NCBI RefSeq assembly: GCF_000151665.1
Contig: NW_013171838.1
Span: 385,001 to 449,000, forward strand
DNA length: 64,000 nucleotides
Source of the DNA: Blastocystis hominis
Taxonomy: Eukaryota; Sar; Bigyra; Opalinata; Blastocystidae
Direction: 5' to 3'
Part shown: piece after piece, positions 22,969 to 32,557 of the stretch
How positions within the stretch are numbered: the stretch's first letter is position 1
Layout of the letters: each line of letters starts with the position of its first letter
Program-made: the position numbers and the translations under genes
The notes under the pieces: model-generated
Databases searched by the model: none
What the model saw: the letters and a program-made list of their open reading frames with translations, nothing else
What the model was told of the DNA's origin: nothing

Positions 22969-23441
22969 TTAAATATAAAAAACGATTCCAGCAACATACT
23001 CAAAGTCAGAATAATCTTCATCCGACGAACAGCAACTGGAACAACAGCTTGAAGTCTCCTTCGGTTCGGGGATAGGTTCGTTCCACGCCTGCAGACACAT
23101 CGCACAGATATGATTTGCCTAGAATGGGAGGAGGCAAAGGAGAGCTACGCGAGCACACTCGTCGCAGATCTGATGGTACGCTGCCTTCACATTCCGGTTT
23201 CCGCACTTGACGCACTTCCCAGGAGCGGTTAACGGCTTATACTTCCTGTATTTCTTCTTCCACTCGATTTTCTTCCTACACCTCTCACAAACGACTATGC
23301 TTAAGACAGCCACTCGTAGCAACGATAAATAGGCATGGCAGCGATCTTTTCGGTCTTTTTGGAGTTCTTATTGTGTCGGAAGGAAAACTTGTTTTGATGA
23401 GCAGGTGTCCGACTGGTAACACCTCCTCGTCGCGTACTCAT
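22969..23441 (-). CDS. DUF2039 (C9orf85-like) zinc-binding protein
   Basis: Two introns (29, 30 nt) give 137 aa. The start MSTRRGGVTSRTPAHQNKFS is followed by FRHNKNSKKTEKI. The conserved core is CERCRKKIEWKKKYRKYKP, then KCVKCGNRNVKAAYHQICDE and a final CAMC. This matches human C9orf85 (SRPQKHQNTFSF..., QRCKEVLEW, KYKPLSKPKKCVKC). The three CxxC pairs suggest zinc binding. The molecular role of the family is not known to me. The C-terminus is rich in Cys, Ser and acidic residues. ATG at 23441 fixes the start. Confidence 0.82.
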
Positions 23442-23875
23442 TCGTTAAACGAAGAAAAGGAACAAGTAAATAGAATTGTGTCACGACCCAAGGTTCAAAC
23501 CTATGCAATCTATGGGCAAAAGAGTCCGACTGGATAATGAGAGTGTTATCAAAGGACGATCCTTTCGGAATTCCATGTGTGTCGACAAATGGTTATTGCA
23601 TTTCGGCAAGACATAAGAACCACGATAGATAGGGTGGATAATTATGTACATGCATAAATCCGCAAATTATCCAATTAATCCATCATTTACATCGTGGAAA
23701 ATGAATTATATGGAACAGGTATAATTGATCAATCTAGATTCTGCCGTGCAATCTGTTGTAGAGACATAATATCTTTTGTGAATGAACGTATCAACTGCTG
23801 AGAAGGCTGTGAAGGCTTTTCGTACTATTCTTATATATTTGAAGTAATGGTTTAGTTCCTAACCCCGGTTTTTTG
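23442..23875. other. Intergenic between divergent genes
   Basis: Separates the DUF2039 and IST1-domain genes. It contains a palindromic GGTTCAAACC near 23,490 that resembles a tRNA B box, but no cloverleaf can be drawn around it. Probably holds two divergent promoters. Confidence 0.45.
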
Positions 23876-24891
23876 ATGAAGAAGATTCCCACTTGGAAAC
23901 TCACTGTGAAGGAGTGGAACGCCGAGGAGTTCAAGACGCAGGTGGCCAATCTGTTTGATGAGCTGAACGAGGTAGGAGGTTGTCTGTGTGGTGTAATGTG
24001 TTATAGCAATACGGATGGCTCCAGGAGAAGTTGGAGTTTGCTGAGGAGCAGGCTTACCTTGCCTACAAGAAGAACGACAAGGATAAGATGAGAGACAAAG
24101 TTTCCGAGATGATGGTTTTCGAGAAGAAGATTGCTCTGGTGGAGAAGATCTCTCCCATGGTGGAGAACGTTCAGTCCCAGGCCAAGACTCTGCGCAAGGA
24201 GAAGAAGTGCCCCGAGGAGTTGGAGAAGGATGTCGCTGTTGTTATCTATCTCGCTGACGTGTTCAGCATTCCCTCTTTCCTCCGTGTGAAGCACCAGTTC
24301 ACCTTCAAGTATGGTGAGAAATATATCGAGAAGATCTGCGGCAAGAAGCACACGAACGTGGATGAGGAGATCATTGCCATGGTGGAGTACAAGCCCGAGT
24401 CCAAGGCCGTGAAGGAGCGCGCCAAGCAGGTGACGGAGGATTGCAAGAAGCGCGAGAAGGAGGAGGAGAAGGCCAAGAAGGAGGCCGAGAAGGCCAAGAA
24501 GTCCGGAAAGTCGGGCAAGTCCAAGAAGCATCATCATAAGAAGGAGTCGTCTTCGGATGATTCCGATTCTGATTCCGATTCTGATTCTTCGGAGGATGAG
24601 AAGCCTAAGAAAAAGTCCAAGAAGTCCAAGAAGGAGTCGTCCTCGGATGAGTCTTCTTCGGAGGAGGAGAAGCCCAAGAAGAAGTCCAAGAAGTCCAAGA
24701 AGGAGTCGTCCTCGGAATCGGAGTCCTCGGAGGAGGAGAAGCCCAAGAAGAAGGAGAAGAAGGCCAAGAAGGCCGTTTCTTCGGACTCTGAGTCTTCGGA
24801 GGAGGAGGAGAAGCCCAAGGAGAAGAAAGAGGAGGAGCCTAAAGAGGAGCCTAAGGAGGAAGCCAAGGAGGAACCTGCTGCGAGTGCGTAA
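23876..24891 (+). CDS. IST1: IST1-domain protein with long Lys/Ser/Glu tail
   Basis: ESCRT-III-associated regulator of the VPS4 ATPase. One 35-nt intron near 23,971-24,005 gives 326 aa. Residues 1-190 form the helical IST1 domain: YLAYKKNDKDKMRDKVSEMM, then LEKDVAVVIYLADVFSIPSF and VKHQFTFKYGEKYIEKI, followed by HTNVDEEIIAMVEYKPES. This matches the QFTxKYGxxFV hallmark. The rest is about 130 residues of tandem charged repeats (KKKSKKSKKESSS, ESSEEEKPKK), disordered and very phosphorylatable. No MIT-interacting motif is obvious at the end. Other ESCRT-related genes (BRO1 protein) are 3 kb away. Naming it IST1 rests on the domain only. Confidence 0.78.
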
Positions 24892-24929
24892 ATGTTGCAG
24901 ATAGCCCTGATTGTTGCGCTGTTTGAGCA

Positions 24930-24937
24930 AACAAACA
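24930..24937 (-). terminator. TGTTTGTT 3'-end motif (gamma carbonic anhydrase)
   Basis: Lies about 45 nt past the TAA of the minus-strand carbonic anhydrase gene, in the short space between two convergent genes. Confidence 0.6.
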
Positions 24938-24980
24938 ATCGAAAAGTGAATTGTTGTTAGGGGTAATGTCTCTTCTCTTC

Positions 24981-25760
24981 TTAATTGTCCTGTCTATACA
25001 GCGTGCCGTAGGGGAGGAACTCGGCGGCGTGCTTCTCGCTCAACTCGGTGCAGTCGCGGGAGTACTGCAAGTTCTCCTCCTTCTCGTGCTCACCCACCTT
25101 GCGCACGTACTTCGCGGGGTTTCCGGCCCAGTACTACACTCGTAAAATTCAGCCAGACGCCTACCTCGCCGCTGGGAATGTGCTTTCCCTGCTCCACGAC
25201 CGAACCAGGAGCGAGGCAAGAATTAGCCTCCAGATGCGCTCCCTCCAAGATGCGGCAGCCAGCTCCAATTCTGCAGTTATCATCAATACGGCAGCCGCTC
25301 AGCACGGATCCATAACCGACAACCACGTTGTTTCCGATGGACACAGAACCAGGCAAACCAGTGCTAGAAGCGCTGACACCGGACACAACCGTTCTGTCTT
25401 GGATGTGGCTCTCCGTTCCAATCCGCACATAGTTGCTGTCGCCTCTCACGACCGAACCATACCAAACAGCCGATCCTGTGGAAATCTCGACATCTCCAAT
25501 GACAGAAGCGTTCGTGGCAACAAAAGCAGTGGGGTCAATCACAGGAGATTTAGACTTCATCGGTAAAACCGTTCTGTGAAGAGAGTCTACGTCCTAGTTG
25601 CACAAGACTAATGCATACACATTTCTGTGAACTTGTTTGCATTGTCAGCCTTAGCAGCACAACGCTCGATGACCTCTTCAGACTGACGCAAAACTCTGCA
25701 GGTCTACGCATTATCCTATTTGAACCCAATCATTACAGCTCTCAGTGCGTTACGAAACAT
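24981..25760 (-). CDS. Gamma-class carbonic anhydrase (mitochondrial complex I type)
   Basis: Left-handed beta-helix protein; in plants and many protists it forms the carbonic anhydrase domain of complex I. Three introns (33, 32, 31 nt) give 227 aa. The spliced N-terminus MFRNALRATCRVLRQSEEVI is Arg-rich, fitting mitochondrial import. Hexapeptide repeats run from SVIGDVEISTGSAVWYGSVV through VRGDSNYVRIG and GYGSVLSGCRI to GAGCRILEGAHLEANSCLAP. The metal-ligand histidines appear altered: RGDSNYVRIGTESHIQD keeps one His, but the HNTH-like positions are not clear. It may therefore be a gamma-CA-like, possibly inactive member. The C-terminal YWAGNPAKYVRKV is typical. Start ATG at 25760 precedes the first intron. 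Confidence 0.88.
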
Positions 25761-26052
25761 TCAGGAAATTACTACTAAAATAGAGAAAGATAGAAATCGC
25801 CATATTCCTAGATATATATACCCTAAATGGAGGGAGATTTCACAATATTCTCGTCAAATCGGGACATTTTGAAATATTAATGAAATCTTAACTCACCAAT
25901 CGAACGAGAACGATTTCTGCGCAAATCTGCTGAATGCAAGGATGGTTCGATCGAATGACGCATGATTCCGGAAAATGAATCTTTGTTCTGTTTTGAGATG
26001 ACGCAGAATACACTGTTAACTCGAGCCAAATCGAAGCGGAACGCTTCCTTTC

Positions 26053-26060
26053 AACAAACA
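26053..26060 (-). terminator. TGTTTGTT 3'-end motif (coiled-coil protein)
   Basis: Begins 6 nt past the TAA of the minus-strand coiled-coil gene, which supports that ORF as a real transcript. Confidence 0.6.
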
Positions 26061-26066
26061 TTTCAT

Positions 26067-26659
26067 TTATTTATGACTTGAAAAACTACTGCGATTTCTC
26101 TGCTTCAACTCCTTCTCTAATTCTTTGATTCTCAACTGTGCCCGGTTCAATTCGCTCTTCGTTTTCTCCAACTCGGCACTCAGGCGAATGTTCTCTCGAC
26201 ACAATCTGTCTCGAATGTGCTCGAGCGAGTCATTGCTTCGACCGGTTGCAGGCAATTTCGTTCTGGGAACCTCCTTCCGTGTTACTGGAACCGACGACCG
26301 TGGAGTTGTGGAAGGAGGCATAGACAATCGTGGAGGGAGGGAAGGGGCCGTTGTCCGGCTGGAACTAGAATGAGACAGGCGTAATACGAAAAACACGACT
26401 GAAGCAGACTTTCTAGGAAGTGCTGGTTTTGAATCGCGAACTCGGACAATCTCTTTGCAATCCGATGAAACCCTGGTGACGGGAGCAGATACGCGTTGCA
26501 AAAGAGCTCGTCCTTTTGCTTCGGACTCTCTACACAGAAGGAAGGACCAGTGCGTCACGGTTTAATATGTTTGTTTTGTAAAATATCGAAGAAGCACATG
26601 CGTGGACTGTACCGTGACTCGCGAAGTGAGCCATCGAGGCCTGGAGAAGAGGAATCCAT
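26067..26659 (-). CDS. Hypothetical coiled-coil protein
   Basis: I do not recognise a family. Two introns (29 and 30 nt) join three exons into 177 aa, beginning MDSSSPGLDGSLRESRYSPR and ending SSFSSHK. The middle is Ser/Pro/Arg-rich and probably disordered. The last 60 residues (SLEHIRDRLCRENIRLSAEL, then EKTKSELNRAQLRIKELEKE) form a strong leucine-heptad coiled coil. Support for a real gene: the introns have the local size and TAG ends, total length divides by three, and a 3'-end octamer follows the stop. A scaffold or centrosomal role is possible but is only a guess from composition. Confidence 0.6.
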
Positions 26660-26920
26660 TTCATTCTTTTCCTAATGTGAACATCCACTCAAGGATCAAC
26701 TTCAATTGTGTCTAAACGGTCCAGTGTATCAAAGAGGGACGATCTCTTCTACGGACATTAAATCGAAAACTAAAATACCCTCGGATATCCTAGCGGCGGG
26801 AAGTTTGTAGGGAGTGTGTTTTCACGCATCATTGCACTCCCTTGCATGTTCTTGGCGTCTTCCTGTTGAAAATACTCTTCCATCTTTGAATCAGTCACTA
26901 GACATATTAAAAGTACCGTC

Positions 26921-27142
26921 ATGCCGCAAGAATCGGGAGACTACACATCACTCTCGCTTTACACCCCTACTCCTTCCATTTCCTCTTCTGCAGGTGATTT
27001 CATTACCGAGTATCCATTAGACATACGGTACCGAAATTTGTTTGACAAAAATCAAATATTGGCTTTATTTGTGTCAAGAGGAATTGTTTATTTATCGAAG
27101 GAGTGTGGATTCACAATTTCTCTACACAATGTGCGTTACTAG
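26921..27142 (+). CDS. Possible small protein or exon, uncharacterised
   Basis: An open frame beginning MPQESGDYTSLSLYTPTPSI and containing GDFITEYPLDIRYRNLFDKN plus LALFVSRGIVYLSKECGFT. The composition looks protein-like and the final GTGCGTTACTAG could be the start of an intron. It may be part of a longer gene whose other exons I could not place; a candidate partner is 27385-27645. No family recognised. Confidence 0.3.
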   Translation: MPQESGDYTSLSLYTPTPSISSSAGDFITEYPLDIRYRNLFDKNQILALFVSRGIVYLSKECGFTISLHNVRY

Positions 27143-27339
27143 AGCTTTGGCGACAGCCTTTTCTGAAGCAAAGCAACCTGCCTTCTGACCTCACGTGCTT
27201 CCCTCAATTTTCGCTCATACAGGAGCCTATTTTTTTGTGTGTGCTTGCTTCGTTCTGAGGTTTTCGAAGTGCGATACAGGAGAGGAATTTGAATTGTAAT
27301 AAATAAGTACGAAAAATGTGACCATTTGTCATTTATCAT
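27139..27339 (-). CDS. Possible small basic protein, uncharacterised
   Basis: A 66-codon frame whose second half (QKNRLLYERKLREAREVRRQ, then VALLQKRLSPKL) has a strongly helical, basic pattern, like a small coiled-coil protein. The first half is less convincing and could be intron. No 3'-end octamer was seen nearby. Listed with low confidence because the helical part is hard to explain by chance. Confidence 0.3.
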   Translation of the reverse strand: MINDKWSHFSYLFITIQIPLLYRTSKTSERSKHTQKNRLLYERKLREAREVRRQVALLQKRLSPKL

Positions 27340-27384
27340 ATCATTTTATATCCAGAAGCAGCTTATTTCGGCTGATACATAAAT

Positions 27385-27645
27385 ATGTACATCTTGCAAC
27401 TGTCTGTTCATTGTAGGGAGGACAACGTTGATTACAACGAGCTTCATCACTATGATCAAGTCACACTTTTGTTAAATGAAGTGAAACAGCGCATTACCTA
27501 CGGTTCTACGATTCCAAATTTGTGTCGCTGTCGTAGACGACCCATGGTGTTGTTTGACAAGCATAATGCCGAGTTGAACTTTGAGTCGTTTGCGAGTTTG
27601 AATGTACTTTATGAACTTTGGAAAGATTCTGCTATATTTGAGTGA
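27385..27645 (+). CDS. Small hypothetical protein
   Basis: An 86-aa frame. The first 13 codons (MYILQLSVHC) overlap a possible 30-nt GT...TGTAG intron, so translation may really start upstream. The body reads REDNVDYNELHHYDQVTLLL, NEVKQRITYG and ELNFESFASLNVLYELWKDS, with normal protein composition. It ends 54 bp before tRNA-Val. No family recognised. Confidence 0.4.
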   Translation: MYILQLSVHCREDNVDYNELHHYDQVTLLLNEVKQRITYGSTIPNLCRCRRRPMVLFDKHNAELNFESFASLNVLYELWKDSAIFE

Positions 27646-27699
27646 ATGAATGAGTGAGTCTGTTTCTTCTAATAACCATTCCTGGAAAGCTGAACAGGA

Positions 27700-27771
27700 G
27701 TCGGGTTGGTGTAGTGGCTATCACGCTCGCTTCACACGCGAGAGGTCGCGAGTTCGAACCTCGCATCCGAT
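27700..27771 (+). tRNA. tRNA-Val (CAC)
   Basis: A full cloverleaf can be drawn. The acceptor stem GTCGGGT pairs with ATCCGAT through two G-T wobbles. The D arm is TGGTGTAGTGGCTATCA, the anticodon arm CTCGC-TTCACAC-GCGAG has anticodon CAC, and the T arm is GCGAG-TTCGAAC-CTCGC. There is no intron and no encoded CCA, as expected for a nuclear gene. A T-run follows (ATATTTTTCC, then TTTTTTTTT), fitting RNA polymerase III termination. Confidence 0.95.
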
Positions 27772-27976
27772 ATTTTTCCATTTCTTTTTTTTTAATCAGT
27801 GATCATTGTTGATAGGATTATATTCGAAATTACCATTACTATTATTACCACCACCACCACCACCATTCGAGCTGTTACTATTAACAGTGATGATGCACTT
27901 TACACTCATCACTCACCAACTAGGAACCACTTCAAAAGCATTCTCCCTCATTCACGGATTACTCCCCTCTCTTGAT

Positions 27977-30329
27977 TCAACAAACACACAAAATAGCGGC
28001 AATTTGTTTTATAACAGATTCTAGACCCTGTATATTCACCTTTAAAGCAACAATACCATTATCATAATGGCTCAAAATATCCTTGTATGTGTAAACTGCT
28101 TCAGCTAAATTCGCCATAATCAGATATCGGCTCTCAAAGTGTTGGTACCGCTTCACTGTGTCATACGTCTTCTTCACCGTACTCTCAATCGCCTTAATCA
28201 AGCACTGGTACTCCTTCATGCCATTCAAGCATTTGTCCATCTCGTTGTTGCAACGCGAATACACCATCACGAACTGGCCCTCCGCATTGCCATGGCCTCC
28301 GGAACGGAAGAACTGCGTGATGAGCATGTTCTGATCGTCGAGCATCGCATGAATGCGCTGATCCATCAACTCGCACTTGTTCAAAAACAAGGTCAAATTC
28401 TTCTTCGCGTTGATCACCTGGTTCAGCAAGGCCTCCGCTCGATCGTTCAGCTCCACCGTCTCCTGCAAGCTCTGCTGCAGCTGCTGGTAATTTCCAGAGC
28501 GGGAAAGACTGAACCGATCGCTCACCAGGAGGCGAATCTTATCCTCGTTGGCCTTCTCCCCGGCCTTCCGCGTCCGCTTGATGTTCTTCATCGACGCGAT
28601 GTACGGCGGCACCTGCGTCTTCAGCGAGCGCATCATCTCCGAGGAGCATCTACCGCTGACTCGCGCTCGGCAGCGCCTACGATCGCTCTCCGCTGTTCAC
28701 TTGGCGGATGAAATCCATGTACGAGAACTCGAGCTGGTTCAGCAGATCGTCCATTCGCTTCGCGTGCTCGATGAATTGTTCGCGCCGCATCGACAGCGTG
28801 TGCGTTTTCTCCTTCGCGTGCTGGCTGCTCAGCAAGATCCGGAAGAACGACGGCACGCCGGACTTCTGCGACAGCGCGCCAATCTATCGTGGAAACTGGG
28901 GAACGGAGGTACCAGAACGTCGCATCTGCTCTCCCGCAGCGCAGCCTCGATCGCCGTGACGTTCTTTCTGTACTTGGCCTCGTACTCGCGCACTTTCGGC
29001 TCGCAGAACTCCTTGTACTTCTGCTGGAAGCTGCTCAGCCGCGCTTTCTTCGAGGCCGAGAGAATCGCGGAGAAGTCGAACGCGTCCGCGGCCTCCACGT
29101 CGATCTTGCAGTCGTTCGGATTCAGCAAGATCCGCTCTTCGATCGTGTACTCGCTGATCCCGTTCGGAATCGTGCTCATCTACGCTGAATCGTCCTTCTC
29201 TCGCCTACGCGAATCATCCATTCCCCGACGATGCGCCGCTTCGTTTCCGCCGCTTCCGACGTGAATTCGGTCATCATCGGAAGCACCAGCTTGCGGATCA
29301 GCGCCGACTGCATCTTCTTCAACGCGTCGATCGTGTTCTATCCATCACGCAACGCCGCCAACGCTACGAAGAAGCAGTCCAGACAGTAGTACGCCGTGCC
29401 CGTTCCGTGCACGTTCGGGTTGTCCAGCTCTTCCTGCGTCATGTAGCCTTGATAATACAGCGCCATCGCGTAGGTGAGCTTGTGCATCGCCGTGCAAATC
29501 TCCACGAGGGACTCGGGGTTCGACGATTTCTTAAAGTTCGCTAAGGCGTCCTTGTACAGAGAGCTGCTTCCCATGTACAGACACACGAACATCTGCTTCT
29601 GAGAGACCTTGTAGACGATCTGCGCCTTGCGGCCTTTGAGGAATTGATAGAGAGCGGAGAGGTAGAATTCCGCCTGGGATTAAAACGGAAAAGGAAGGAG
29701 CGTACGCCGGTGAGAAAGGTCTCGGTTAGCTCGGGGACGGGCTGACTTTCGCTGTATGTGTAGAGCATCGTTCTGCAGATCGTGACGATGTAGCTATAGG
29801 CGTTCTTTAAGTTTTCACACGCTTTATCGATTTGAGTTATATCTGGGTTGACCTAGGTGAAAACGGGAATGCAAAAATACAGGGAGATCTTTGAGGGCTT
29901 TTTGGGAGTAGAGAGCGGCGATGTTGTACATGACGCAAGTCTGTTCGTACTGAAAATTGGCCGTCTTCTCCTCCATGCTCGGGCTGACGGAGGATTTCCA
30001 TCGCAGAAAGGCAGTGGACTACAATGAAATTAACAAAAAGTAACAACGTCATTCCCAGGCTGGGGGAAGTTCTTATTGATTGCAACCAAGTCTTTTAGGT
30101 ATAAAAGATAGGCATCAATGTCGTCTTCCTTTGTGTAATGCTTAATGTTAACGATGGTAGCTCTATGCGCCTCGATATTCACAAGGTTTTGTGTGATTTG
30201 AGATCTTACCTCCTAGAAACTGAGTTGGTGATTCATCTGACATACCTGTGGTACAGAGCCAGTTACATAAACTAAGAGTTGTCTTTTAAACTTGGTAGCC
30301 GCGGTAGTCAAACATCCCAGTGCGAGCAT
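27977..30329 (-). CDS. BRO1-domain protein (ALIX/Bro1/Rim20 type)
   Basis: Class E VPS/ESCRT-associated protein. Eight introns (28-33 nt) give 703 aa, the size of ALIX-like proteins. The BRO1 domain starts near the N-terminus. Its core signature is EEKTANFQYEQTCVMYNIAA plus LYSQKAL, followed by helices with GAEFYLSALYQFLKGRKAQI, SQKQMFVCLYMGSS and AMALYYQGYMTQEEL. After about residue 340 (LLNPNDCKIDVEAADAFDFS) is a V-domain-like coiled coil (REQFIEHAKRMDDLL, ELNDRAEALLNQVINAKKN). No proline-rich tail is present. The frame has no stop before its 3'-end octamer and reads through to TGA, so the stop is probably polyadenylation-made. ATG at 30329 is the start. Confidence 0.85.
27979..27986 (-). 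terminator. TGTTTGTT 3'-end motif inside the reading frame (BRO1 gene)
   Basis: Read in frame as ...CVC followed by TGA, as in the TauE-type gene. A T four bases upstream becomes TAA when poly(A) is added. Confidence 0.7.
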
Positions 30330-30388
30330 ATTTAACAAAATAATAGTGACAGAAATCAAGTAAGAAAACAAGCAAGTTTATCAGTTTA

Positions 30389-31376
30389 TCAAAAAACAAG
30401 AAAAAGACTCTCCAAAATACTGATTGCCTCGTTCGATACTTCTTCCCGAGTGCGGTCCGCATTGATTCTGCACGTTTATACCCTTCCAAGCCACTACCTC
30501 TTCACCATTCCTTTCTTGTCAAACAGCTCCAGAACCGGCATGCTCGTCTCCATATGCGTCTTAAAACGCTTCACCAGCGACTCCGGGTTATCGTCAACGC
30601 GGCCCGACGTCTTTCCACGAAGCAAACAACGCTCCCGCATTACTTCTTCGCTGCACTCCAGAAGCATCACGCATTTCAGCTAGCTAGCAAGCAACAAGAG
30701 AAGCGTACGTCCACCTTATCTCCCACGAGCTTCTCCCAGCCTTCCAGATTCTCCATGCTGCGAGGGAAGCCGTCGATAATGATCTTCTTCTGTCCTTGCT
30801 CAGCGTAGAACTGTGATTGATGCATGGAAAACTACGATACGCGGATCTTCTTCAAGAGAAGGTTGATGGTAATCTCACCGGGAACGATGAGACCCTTCTT
30901 GATGTAGTCGTTAATCAGCTCGGCGTCCTTGCTTCCGCTGAAGGATGAATATCCTCCATGAACCCATACCTGGCCTTTTCCTCACGGAGACAGTCTCCGG
31001 CACTGATGGGAATCCAACCGAGCTTCTCCTTCAGAGTTGCAGACACGGTTCCCTTTCCTTGGATGGAAGTACGCTTCCTCACACATACCTGAACCTGGTC
31101 CTCCCAGAAGGAAAACAACCTGAGGCTTCTCCTCGTTCACCTCCTTGGGCTCTTCCTTAGTCTCTTCCTTGGGCTCTTCCTTAGTCTCTTCCTTGCATTC
31201 CTCCTTGCTCTTCTTCACTTCAACATCTAGTCTATGACAATCCACTCGAACGCGATACATCGCTTGTGGAGATAATAGCCAAGTGCCAAAGTGGAGATAC
31301 CAAGAGCGGTGGCCAAAACATACCTGGAATTGACTCTCTGCGAGTGCTCCTACTTCTTATTGTAAGGGCAGGACAT
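30389..31376 (-). CDS. UMP/CMP kinase-like nucleoside monophosphate kinase with membrane anchor
   Basis: Seven introns (29-32 nt) give 257 aa. The kinase part has the P-loop FLLGGPGSGKGT, then NMP-binding PISAGDCLREEK, LIVPGEITINLLLKK, IIIDGFPRSMENL, and the LID region ERCLLRGKTSGRVDDN, all in adenylate/UMP-CMP kinase order. FPRSxEN with the short LID favours UMP/CMP kinase over adenylate kinase. The odd part is the N-terminus: MSCPYNKKYVLATALGISTL followed by ALGYYLHKRY is one hydrophobic segment. Next come about 35 residues of Lys-Glu repeats (KEETKEEPKEE). This looks like a membrane anchor plus charged linker, unusual for this soluble enzyme. Membrane location is an inference from sequence. 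Confidence 0.85.
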
Positions 31377-31584
31377 TGTAAGAATCAAGAAAAAAACAAT
31401 GGTTAAACTGTGCGATGAAATATGGTGTGGATAGGTGCTGTCCCTGAAGTAGACGATTCAAACACGTCGTCTTTCTCCCTATCCTCGAATTCCCAAAATC
31501 GTCTCGATTTTTGCATCTCGTCGTTTTCTTGTTTTTTACACAGATATTTCCCCTATTGTTGACATCTCTATATATATATTCAGC

Positions 31585-32471
31585 ATGGTAGATGGAGCTT
31601 ACTGCGAATTATCATCTAGTCGGGAGCCAAAACGGGAAAGATGTTAAACTACGTGAATTATCGTATGCGCGTAGTGATAAGAGAAAAGTGGGAGGCCTTT
31701 GAGGTTTAGGTAATATTGTAGCCGTGTTCTAGTCGGTACTCTTATGGCTTTTGATAAACACATGAACTTGATCCTTGGCGATTGCGAGGAGTTCAGAAAG
31801 ATTAGATCAAAGTCGGGAGTGGCTGTCGTCAATGGTACGGTTCTAGGGGGTGACTTAGTTGAAAGGTGTGATTGAAGAACGCGAGGAAAAGAACACACTC
31901 GGACTTGTACTGCTCCGTGGAGAAAACATCGTTTCGCTGCAAATCGAGGGTCCTCCCCCACAAGATGTCTTTTTTAAATTCCCTCGGTGATCTGTAGCTT
32001 CCTACGCAAATCGCTGCTGCAGGCCCTGGAACCGTGCGTGTTGCGGGCAGAGGCATGCCGGCCGCTCCGCTGACCGCTGCGCCACAAGGTCTCGCGGGTC
32101 CTGTGCGTGGTTTGGGCGGTCCCAGCGCTTCGATTATGTCTGGTCAGGGTACGTAGCGTCGATTTCTGTTGAGACTAGTGATCGCCAGCGCGCCAGCGAC
32201 CAATGCTCGACCCGCCATGCCGATGGGCGTACCTGCCGGAATGCCGATGGGCGTGCCTGCCGGAATGCCTGCGGGAATGCCTGCGGGAATGCCTGCGGGA
32301 ATGCCTGGAGCGATGCCGATGGGTATGCCAATGGGTATGCCGATGGGTATGCCGATGGGAATGCCGATGGGAATGCCTCGACCTGGAATGATGCCTCCGG
32401 GAATGGCAAAGATGGGTGTGCCTCCAAGACCAGGAACGATTCCTGGTACTCCAAGACCGATGTCGCAGTAA
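31585..32471 (+). CDS. SNRPB: Spliceosomal Sm protein B (SmB/SNRPB)
   Basis: Core of the Sm ring on U1, U2, U4 and U5 snRNPs. Five introns (30-34 nt) give 241 aa. Sm1 reads [20 protein letters not shown] then [20 protein letters not shown]. Sm2 reads [20 protein letters not shown] followed by GPPP. The tail is Met/Pro/Gly-rich with repeated [12 protein letters not shown] units (about 32210-32400), a codon-level repeat that may vary in copy number. Placing the introns by SmB similarity gave an unbroken alignment. The first intron lies right after the start codon region (ATG-GTAGATGG). Confidence 0.92.
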
Positions 32472-32557
32472 TTTGTTTATCGTTTTGGCTGTTTCTTTGA
32501 AACTCTTCGTAACACGCTATATCCGTTTTCGTGTCATTATCACTTTTCTTTCTGTAC

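Noticed and set aside
23480-23540. Possible tRNA around GGTTCAAACC
   Set aside because: The B-box-like sequence is a palindrome and neither strand folds into acceptor, D and anticodon arms.
24001-24930. 309-codon Leu/Arg-rich minus-strand frame
   Set aside because: Antisense of the Lys/Ser/Glu repeats of the IST1-domain gene, which naturally read as Leu and Arg runs.
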